DNA of 5,349 nt from DASSUC01 sp035649895 (GTDB lineage Bacteria; Actinomycetota; Actinomycetes; Mycobacteriales; Micromonosporaceae): positions 1 through 5,349 of the forward strand of contig DASRIS010000165.1 of assembly GCA_035649895.1 (NCBI GenBank). Reading direction: 5' to 3'. Numbering within the stretch: position 1 is the stretch's first letter; each line of letters starts with the position of its first letter. Both the position numbers and the translations under genes were made by a program. Positions 1 through 5,349 of the stretch are shown here, in pieces. The notes under the pieces are model-generated. The model saw nothing but the letters and a program-made list of their open reading frames with translations. It made no database searches and was not told where the DNA came from.

Positions 1-141
1 CAGGGCTCGCAGTGGGCCGGGATGGGGCTGGAGCTTGCGCGGTCCTCGCCGGTCTTCGCGGCGCGGCTGCGGGAGTGTGCTGAGGCGCTGGCGCCGCATA
101 CCGGGTGGTCGCTGCTGGACGTGCTCGGTGACGAGGAGGCG
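1..141 (+). repeat. 141-bp perfect terminal direct repeat, left copy
   Basis: These bases match 5209-5349 with no mismatch by base-by-base reading. They encode the AT N-terminal part from the GQGSQWAGMG motif to LGDEEA. The copies are 5208 bp apart, exactly 1736 codons, so both are read in the same frame. The repeat begins at the first base and ends at the last base of the sequence, which is how a contig closed on itself in an assembly graph looks. It could equally represent the matching AT parts of two adjacent near-identical modules; both can be true at once. Confidence 0.98.
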
Positions 142-840
142 TTGGGGCGGGTGGAGGTGGTGCAGCCGGCGCTGTTCGCGATGATGGTGTCCCTGGCCGA
201 GCTGTGGCGCCATTACGGGGTACAGCCGGCGGCGGTGGTGGGCCACTCGCAGGGGGAGATCGCGGCGGCGTGCGTGGCGGGTGCGCTGTCCCTTGAGGAC
301 GCGGCGAAGGTGGTGGCGCTGCGCAGCGCGGCGCTGGTGGGGCTGTCCGGGCGGGGTGGGATGGTCTCGGTGTCCCTGCCCGTCGACGAGGTAGAGCAGC
401 GGACCGCGGCCTGGGGCGAGCGGCTGTCGGTGGCGGCGGTGAACGGTCCGGCCACGGTCATCGTGTCCGGTGAGCCGGAGGCGCTGGACGAGCTGCTGGC
501 CGGCTGTGAGGCCGATGGGGTGCGGGCGCGGCGGGTGGCGGTGGGCTACGCGTCGCACTCGGCGCAGATCGACACCATCCGTGACCAGCTCAGCGAGGCC
601 CTGGCCGGGGTCAGCCCGAAGGCGGCCAGGGTGCCGATGGTCTCCACCGTGACCGGGGACTGGGTGGACCCGTCCACCCTGGACGCTTCGTACTGGTTCG
701 ACAACCTGCGCCGGACCGTCCGGTTCCACGAGGCGGTGCAGCGGCTTCAGGGCGAGGGGTTCGGGCTGCTGGTGGAGTGCAGCCCGCACCCGGTCCTGGC
801 GGCTGGCCTTCCGGACGCCCTCGCGGTCGGCTCCCTGCGC
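1..840 (+). other. Acyltransferase (AT) domain, methylmalonyl-CoA type, lacking its first few residues
   Basis: The AT loads the extender unit from CoA onto the ACP. Visible are the opening QGSQWAGMG motif, the nucleophile motif GHSQGE with Ser83, the carboxylate-binding Arg in the ALRS motif (Arg108), and the YASH motif at residues 183-186 with His186 as the catalytic base. GHSQG together with YASH is the established signature of methylmalonyl-CoA specificity; malonyl ATs show GHS[IV]G with HAFH. The domain closes around ECSPHPVL and VGSLRR. About seven residues preceding the window (compare FVFSG before the same motif at the right end) complete its N-terminus. All catalytic residues are present, so it should be active. 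Choice of methylmalonyl over ethylmalonyl or a rare extender is a motif-based prediction. Confidence 0.94.
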
Positions 841-3800
841 CGTGACGACGGCGGCCCCGCCCGCTTCCTCACGTCCCTCGCCGAGGCCCACGTCCATGGC
901 GTGCCCGTGGACTGGCGGCCTCAGGGGCGGCGGGTGGACCTGCCCACGTACCCGTTCCAGCGCCAGCGCTACTGGGTGCACGCCGCCGGCCAGACCGACG
1001 CGACCGGGCTCGGCCTCGCCTCGACCGGCCACCCGCTGCTGGGCGCGGCCGTACGGCTGGCCGGCAACGACACGCTCCTGCTCACCGGCCGGCTCTCGGT
1101 CAGCTCGCATCCCTGGCTCGCCGACCACGTGGTGGCCGGGCAGGTGCTGCTGCCCGGTACGGCCTTTGTGGAGCTGGCCATCCGCGCCGGCGACGAGGCC
1201 GGCTGCGGTCATCTGGAGGAGCTGACGCTCCAGGCGCCGCTGGCCCTGCCCGAGCACGGCGGGGTGCAGGTGCAGGTGTCGGTGGGCGAGCCGGACGGGT
1301 CCGGCCGGCGGGCAGTGGCGCTCCACTCGCGCCCGGAGGACGCCGACCCGGAGTCGCCCTGGACCCAGCACGCCAGCGGGACGCTCACCCCCACCGGGGA
1401 CCAGCCCGGTCCCGGGTGGGGCGAGTGGCCACCGGTTGGCGCCGAGCCGGTGCCCATCGACGGCTTCTACGAACGCCTCACCACCGGCGGCTACCGGTAC
1501 GGCCCCGCGTTCCAGGGCCTGAGCGCGGCCTGGCGGCGTGGCGGCGAGATCTTCGCCGAGGTCGCACTGGCGCAGGCGCAGCGGGCCGAGGCAGCCAGGT
1601 TCGGCGTCCACCCGGCGCTGTTCGACGCGGCGCTGCACGCGGTTCTGGTCGGCGCGGCCGCCGGGTCCGGCGCAGATGCCGGGTCGGATGCAGACGCCGG
1701 AGCTGGCGCGGCCGGCGCGGAGGCCGGGGCTGGCAGCATGCCGTTCGCGTGGACCGGGGTGTCGCTGCACGCGACCGGCGCGGCCACGCTGCGCGCCCGG
1801 ATCCGGCCCACCGGCCCGGACACGCTCGAGGTGAGCCTCGCCGACGCCACCGGTAAGCCGGTCGCCTCGGTGCGGTCCCTGGTCTCCCGGCCGGTCGCGC
1901 CCGAACGGCTGCGGACCGACCCGACCCGCGACGCGCTCTACCGGGTGGAGTGGCGGGCGCTGCCGCCCGCCGAGCCGGGCGGGCAGCCGTACCCGGATCT
2001 CTCCTCGGTGGCCGGCGGGGACGGCCCAATGCCCGAGGTGGTCCTGCTGCGGTGCGAGCCGCCGGAGGCGGGCCCGGTCGCCGCGGCGGCGCGGTCGGCC
2101 ACCGCCGCGGCCCTCGCCGCGGTCCAGGCGTGGCTCGCCGACGACCGCTTCGCTGGGACCAGGCTCGCCGTGGTCACCCGGGGTGCGGTGGCGGCCGGTG
2201 ACGAGGACGTCAGCGACCTGGCGCACGCGCCGGTGTGGGGGCTGGTGCGCTCGGCGCGGACGGAGAACCCGGACCGGTTCCTGCTGGTCGACCTGGACGG
2301 CGACGGCGAGGCGCTGCTCGGTACGGCGCTGGCCTGCGGCGAGCCGGAGGTCGCGGTGCGCGGCGGGAAGCTGCTGGCACCGCGGCTGGCCCGGGTCCCC
2401 GCCGGCCCGGACACAACGGCCGGCGGGCCGCCCCGGCGAGCGCTCGACCCGGACGGCACCGTGCTCATCACCGGCACCGGCACGCTGGGCGGCCTGCTCG
2501 CGCGGCACCTGGTCACCACCCACGGGGTACGCCGCCTGGTGCTGACCAGCCGCCGCGGGCTCGGTGCCCCGGGAACCCCCGAGCTCGTCGAGGAGCTGGC
2601 GGCGCTCGGCGCGCAGGTGACCGTCGCGGCGTGCGACGCCGCCGACCGGGACGCGCTGGCCGCGCTGCTGGCCGGGGTCGCGGACCTGACCGGCGTGGTG
2701 CACACCGCCGCCCTGGTGGACGACGCCACGGTCGCCGCGCTCACCCCGCAGCAGCTGGACCGGGTGCTGGCGCCCAAGGTGGACGGGGCGGTGAACCTGC
2801 ACGAGCTGACCCGCGACCGGGACCTGGCGTGGTTCGTGCTCTACTCGGGCGCGGCCGGCCTCGCCGGCGGGCCGGGGCACGGCAACTACGCGGCGGCGAA
2901 CACCTTCCTCGACGCCCTCGCCGCGCACCGCCGCGCGCAGGGGCTGCCCGCGACCTCGCTGGTGTGGGGGCTGTGGGCGCAGGCCAGCGGCCTCACCGGG
3001 GAGATGGACCAGGCGGACCGGTCCCGCGCGGCGCGCACCGGCACCGTCCCGCTCAGCTCCGCCGAGGGCCTGGCGCTGTTCGACGCGGCGCTCGCCCTGG
3101 ACGAGGCGCTGCTCGTACCGCTGCGGTTGGATCTTGCCATGCTGCGGGCGCAGGAGGCCGCGGGCTCGGCCCCGGCGCTGCTGCGTGGGCTGGTGCGGGC
3201 CCCGGCGCGGCGGGCGGCGGCCGAGGCTGGCGCGGCGGGCTCGATAGGCTCGGCCGCGGCGAGCGAGGTGCTGCGCCGGCTGGCCGGGCGGACCCGCGAG
3301 GAGCAGGACCAGGTCCTGCTCGACCTGGTACGCACGCACGCGGCCACGGTCCTCGGCCACCCGTCGGTGGACGCGGTGGAGCCGGAAAGCGCCTTCAAGG
3401 ACCTCGGCTTCGACTCGCTGACAGCGGTCGAGCTGCGCAACCGGCTCAACCTCGCCACCGGGCTGCGGCTGCCGGCCACGCTGGTGTTCGACTACCCGAA
3501 CCCGACAGTGCTGGCCCGGCACCTGCGCGACGAGGTGACCGGCTCGCAGGACCGGGCCACGGTGGCCACCCGCGTCGCCGTAACCGCGGACGAGCCGGTC
3601 GCGGTCGTGGCGATGGCGTGCCGGTACCCGGGCGGGGTCGCCTCGCCCGAGGACCTGTGGCGGCTGGTCGTGGACGGCGGCGACGCGGTCGGGCCGTTCC
3701 CCACGGACCGCGGCTGGGACCCGGACCGGCTGTTCCACCCGGACCCCGACCACCCCGGCACGTCGTACGTCACGGAGGGCGGCTTCGTCGACGCGGTCGC

Positions 3801-5349
3801 GGAGTTCGACCCTGACGTCTTCGGCATCAACCCCCGCGAGGCGCTGTCCATGGACCCGCAGCAGCGGCTGCTGCTGGAGACCGTGTGGGAGGTGTTCGAG
3901 CGGGCCGGCATCGTGCCGTCGTCCCTCTCCGGCAGCGCGACCGGCGTGTTCATCGGCGCCGGCGCGTCCGGCTACGGCGTCGGCGTCGAGTGGCCGGACG
4001 GCATCGACGAGGGCTACTCCCTGACCGGCAACGTGACCAGCGTCATCTCCGGGCGGGTCGCGTACACGTTCGGGCTGGAGGGCCCGGCGATGACGGTGGA
4101 CACGTCATGCTCGTCGTCGCTGGTGGCGCTGCACCTGGCCGGCCAGGCGCTGCGGTCGGGGGAGTGCTCGCTCGCGCTGGCTGGCGGCGTGGCGCTGATC
4201 GCCAGCCCTTCCGGGTTCGTGCAGCTCAGCCGGCAGCGGGTGCTCGCCGAGGACGGCCGCTGCAAGGCGTTCTCCGCCCGGGCCGACGGGATGGGCACCG
4301 CCGAGGGGGTCGGGGTGCTGCTACTGGAGCGGCTGTCCGACGCGCAGCGCAACGGGCATCCGGTGCTGGCGGTGGTGCGGGGCACGGCGGTGAACCAGGA
4401 CGGGGCGAGCAACGGGCTGTCGGCGCCGAACGGGCCGTCGCAGCAGCGGGTGATCCGCCAGGCCCTGGCCGCCGCCGGGCTTTCACCCTCCGATGTGGAC
4501 GTTGTCGAGGCGCATGGTACGGGGACCGAGCTGGGTGACCCGATCGAGGCGCAGGCGCTGATCGCGACGTACGGCAGGGACCGGCCAGCGGACCGTCCAC
4601 TGTGGCTGGGGTCGGTCAAGTCGAACCTGGGCCACGCGGTGGCCGCCGCGGGCGTGGCCGGGGTGGTCAAGATGGTGCTGGCGCTGCGGGAAGGGGTGCT
4701 GCCGCCGACGCTGCACGTGGACGAGCCGACCCCGCAGGTGGACTGGTCCGCGGGCACCGTGGCGCTGCTGACGGAGACCACGCCGTGGCCGCGGGTGGAC
4801 CGGGCGCGCCGGGCCGGGGTGTCGTCGTTCGGGATGAGCGGCACCAACGCGCACGTGATCCTCGAGCAGGCCGCGCCGGTGCCGGCCGTGCCGCCGTCCG
4901 AGCCGCCCGCCGCGGAGCCGGAGGCGGTGCCGTGGCTGCTGTCGTCGCGCAGCGACGAGGGGCTGCGCGCCCAGGCGGTGCGGCTGCGCGACCACGTCGC
5001 GGCCCACCCGGAGCTGAGCCTGGCCGACATCGGACACACCCTGGCCGGGCACCGGTCGGTGTTCGACCACCGCGGCGTGCTGGTGGTCCGCGACCGCGAC
5101 GAGGCGCTGCGCGCCCTGGACGCCCTTGCCGGGGATGAGCCGGCGGCGAACGTGCTGACCGGTGTGGTGCGCAGCCAGGCCCGCCGGGTGGTGTTCGTGT
5201 TCTCGGGTCAGGGCTCGCAGTGGGCCGGGATGGGGCTGGAGCTTGCGCGGTCCTCGCCGGTCTTCGCGGCGCGGCTGCGGGAGTGTGCTGAGGCGCTGGC
5301 GCCGCATACCGGGTGGTCGCTGCTGGACGTGCTCGGTGACGAGGAGGCG
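1..5349 (+). CDS. Modular type I polyketide synthase, internal fragment (AT-DH-KR-ACP | KS-AT start), open at both ends
   Basis: Frame 1 is open over all 1783 codons with no stop, and it carries a full ordered set of PKS motifs. Order by residue: AT (1-280), DH (344-625), KR (646-1033), ACP (1101-1177), KS (1198-1623), then the start of another AT (1730-1783). The protein extends an acyl-thioester chain by one methylmalonyl-derived unit per module and processes the beta-carbon while the chain is held on the ACP phosphopantetheine arm in the cytoplasm. The ACP-KS linker is only about 20 residues with no docking helices, so the two modules lie in one polypeptide. Neither the gene's start nor its end is inside the window; in-frame ATG codons are internal methionines. 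The module is about 1736 residues, normal for KS-AT-DH-KR-ACP. Other-frame reading frames lack domain motifs and reflect the high GC. The domain class is certain; the product of the pathway is unknown. Confidence 0.97.
841..975 (+). other. Post-AT linker ending in the TYPFQRQRYW motif
   Basis: After the AT closes, the chain runs through a linker that wraps back on the KS-AT core. It ends in residues 316-325, TYPFQRQRYW, the strongly conserved motif that marks the end of the KS-AT unit in actinomycete modular PKSs. Preceding it is the usual GVPVDW segment (residues 300-305). Nothing here departs from the family. Confidence 0.9.
1030..1875 (+). other. Dehydratase (DH) domain, catalytic motifs intact
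   Basis: The DH removes water from the beta-hydroxyacyl-ACP to give an alpha,beta-alkene. It opens with HPLLG (residues 344-348). The catalytic HxxxGxxxxP motif is intact as H376-VVA-G380-QVLL-P385 followed by GTAFVEL. The GYxYGPxF motif is present at residues 497-504, and the second catalytic motif DxxxH as Asp542 and His546 within HPALFDAALH. The DH would therefore be judged competent. One oddity is a Gly/Ala/Asp/Ser low-complexity stretch (about residues 550-579) between the DxxxH helix and the PFAW strand, where most DHs have a shorter loop. Its substrate depends on the following KR, whose own motifs are damaged. The DH sits between AT and KR as usual for a KR-DH reducing loop. Confidence 0.92.
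1648..1737 (+). other. Gly/Ala/Asp-rich low-complexity insert in the DH loop
   Basis: Residues 550-579 consist almost wholly of Gly, Ala, Asp, Ser and Glu, with imperfect GADAG, SDADAG and GAGAAGAEAGAG units. The DNA is correspondingly repetitive in GCC/GGG/GAT-type codons, including imperfect matches to ATGCCGGG and GATGCAGACGCC. It lies in a surface loop, so it probably behaves as a flexible tether and need not impair catalysis. Replication slippage is the likely origin; this is inference. Confidence 0.7.
1936..3099 (+). other. Ketoreductase (KR) domain, B-type by DD motif, with lesions in cofactor loop and catalytic Ser
   Basis: The KR would reduce the beta-keto group with NADPH. The structural half begins at LYRVEW (residues 646-651) and includes WGLVRSARTENP (746-757). 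The catalytic half begins near residue 818. The Rossmann loop reads TGTGTLGG (824-831), one Gly shorter than the usual TGGTGTLGG, consistent with loss of one GGC codon. Catalytic Lys926, Tyr963 and Asn967 are present. The gapless alignment of FVLYSGAAG to the usual FVLFSSAAG puts Gly950 where the catalytic Ser should be, 13 residues before Tyr963. VHTAAL replaces the usual VHTAG. The second Asp of the LDD fingerprint is kept (VDD, Asp908), which is the B-type stereochemistry marker. The domain is therefore of B-type descent and may be inactive or weak. An adjacent Ser949 might partly substitute; activity cannot be decided from sequence. Confidence 0.9.
3100..3300 (+). other. KR-ACP linker, Ala-rich
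   Basis: Residues about 1034-1100 join the KR to the ACP. The start contains LLVPLRLDLAMLR, the conserved strand-helix segment seen after KRs in such modules. The remainder is Ala/Gly/Arg-rich with LLRGLVRAPARR, the usual pre-ACP sequence. No enoylreductase is inserted in this module, as the DH is followed directly by the KR. Confidence 0.75.
3301..3531 (+). other. Acyl carrier protein (ACP) domain
   Basis: The ACP carries the growing chain on a 4'-phosphopantetheine arm. The attachment motif is DLGFDSL (residues 1134-1140) with Ser1139, codon at 3415-3417. It is followed by TAVELRNRL and LPATLVFDYPNP, the standard helix 2-3 sequences of actinomycete PKS ACPs. The domain is of normal length. 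It lies before a short linker into the next KS, so it hands its chain on within the same polypeptide. Confidence 0.96.
3592..4869 (+). other. Ketosynthase (KS) domain of the following module, active site intact
   Basis: The KS takes the chain from the upstream ACP and condenses it with the extender unit held on its own module's ACP. It begins at EPVAVVAMACRYPGG (residue 1198) and ends at GMSGTNAHVILEQ. The nucleophile is Cys1370 in VDTSCSSSL (codon 4108-4110), with His1505 in EAHGTGT and His1545 in KSNLGH completing the Cys-His-His set. DTSC rather than the commoner DTAC, and GHAVAAAG rather than GHTQAAAG, are small departures that keep the catalytic residues. Cys rather than Gln at the active site means it is an extending KS, not a loading KSQ. 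With no stop or docking region between ACP and KS, it belongs to the next module in the same protein. Confidence 0.96.
4870..5187 (+). other. KS-AT linker
   Basis: Residues 1624-1729 form the linker between KS and AT. A Pro/Ala-rich stretch (about 1624-1642) is followed by VPWLLSSRSDEGLRAQA, the usual start of the folded linker, then ADIGHTLAGHRSVFDHRGVLV, in which FDHR corresponds to the usual FEHR. Nothing here suggests an additional domain. Confidence 0.85.
5188..5349 (+). other. Start of an AT domain, cut by the window end
   Basis: VVFVFSGQGSQWAGMG (residues 1730-1745) starts an AT. The codons from residue 1737 onward are the same as those at the left end of the window. If the repeat reflects the real gene, the AT here is the same methylmalonyl type, but its GHS and YASH motifs lie outside the window, so its specificity cannot be read directly. 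Confidence 0.9.
5209..5349 (+). repeat. 141-bp perfect terminal direct repeat, right copy
   Basis: Identical to 1-141 and in the same reading frame. The upstream bases (5188-5208, encoding VVFVFSG) supply what the left copy lacks, so the two ends can be joined into a seamless AT domain. The joined sequence is a 5208-bp in-frame loop equal to one full module. Confidence 0.98.

Noticed and set aside
1876..1935. Possible enoylreductase between DH and KR
   Set aside because: Only about 20 residues separate the DH end from the LYRVEW start of the KR, and the KR structural half runs straight into the catalytic half without the nucleotide-binding motif of an ER.
3532..3591. Protein boundary or docking domain between ACP and KS
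   Set aside because: The frame runs through without a stop or start, and the roughly 20-residue linker is too short and lacks the helical docking sequence expected at PKS subunit ends.
2235..3815. Plus-strand open frame of 526 codons in another frame
   Set aside because: It is Arg/Gly/Ala/Pro-rich with no recognisable motif, and overlaps the motif-bearing frame through the KR, ACP and KS; it is a shadow of GC-biased codon use.
4099..4116. KS active site DTSC as a possible inactivating change
   Set aside because: The nucleophile Cys1370 and both His residues are present; Ser in place of Ala before the Cys is a frequent tolerated variant.
4014..5039. Long minus-strand open frame (341 codons) and other minus-strand frames of 120-280 codons
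   Set aside because: They lie opposite the KS, KR, DH and linker coding sequence, have Ser/Arg/Ala/Pro-rich composition typical of antisense reads of GC-rich genes, and show no domain motif.
1..5349. Complete small plasmid or phage genome suggested by direct terminal repeats
   Set aside because: There is no replication, packaging or mobilisation gene and no non-coding space for an origin; the whole length is PKS module coding sequence.

Overview
This window is one uninterrupted piece of a giant modular type I polyketide synthase (PKS) gene, read on the + strand in frame 1 from the first base to the last (1783 codons, no in-frame stop). GC is very high (45 of 60 bases in the one line I counted), third positions are almost all G or C, and I saw no TTA codon. 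With trans-free, colinear modular PKS architecture this points to an actinomycete (Streptomyces or a relative); the species cannot be named from the sequence.

Layout, left to right: AT domain missing its first few residues (1-840, methylmalonyl-type by its GHSQG and YASH motifs); post-AT linker (841-975); DH with intact catalytic motifs (1030-1875); KR with structural and catalytic halves (1936-3099), which carries lesions in its cofactor loop and its catalytic Ser; linker; ACP with GFDSL (3301-3531); short linker; KS with intact Cys-His-His (3592-4869); KS-AT linker; then the beginning of an AT again (5188-5349). In protein order this is the back of one module followed by the front of the next, i.e. 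the circular permutation of one KS-AT-DH-KR-ACP module. There is no start codon, stop codon, docking domain, thioesterase, promoter, RNA gene or mobile element.

The striking feature is that the last 141 bases (5209-5349) are identical to the first 141 (1-141). The repeat period is 5208 bp = exactly 1736 codons, so the module closes on itself in frame: joined end to end it would be an endless reading frame. The most economical reading is that the source gene has at least two consecutive modules whose sequences are (near) identical, and a short-read assembler collapsed them into a loop; 141 is also the usual largest k-mer of MEGAHIT. A true small circular DNA is possible but much less likely. 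Pipelines that call direct terminal repeats 'complete circular' could mislabel it as a plasmid or phage.

Biochemically, each pass through the module would add one methylmalonyl-derived C2 unit with an alpha-methyl branch. If the KR works, KR plus DH would give an alpha-methyl trans-alkene; if the KR lesions inactivate it, the DH would be idle and a beta-keto group would remain.
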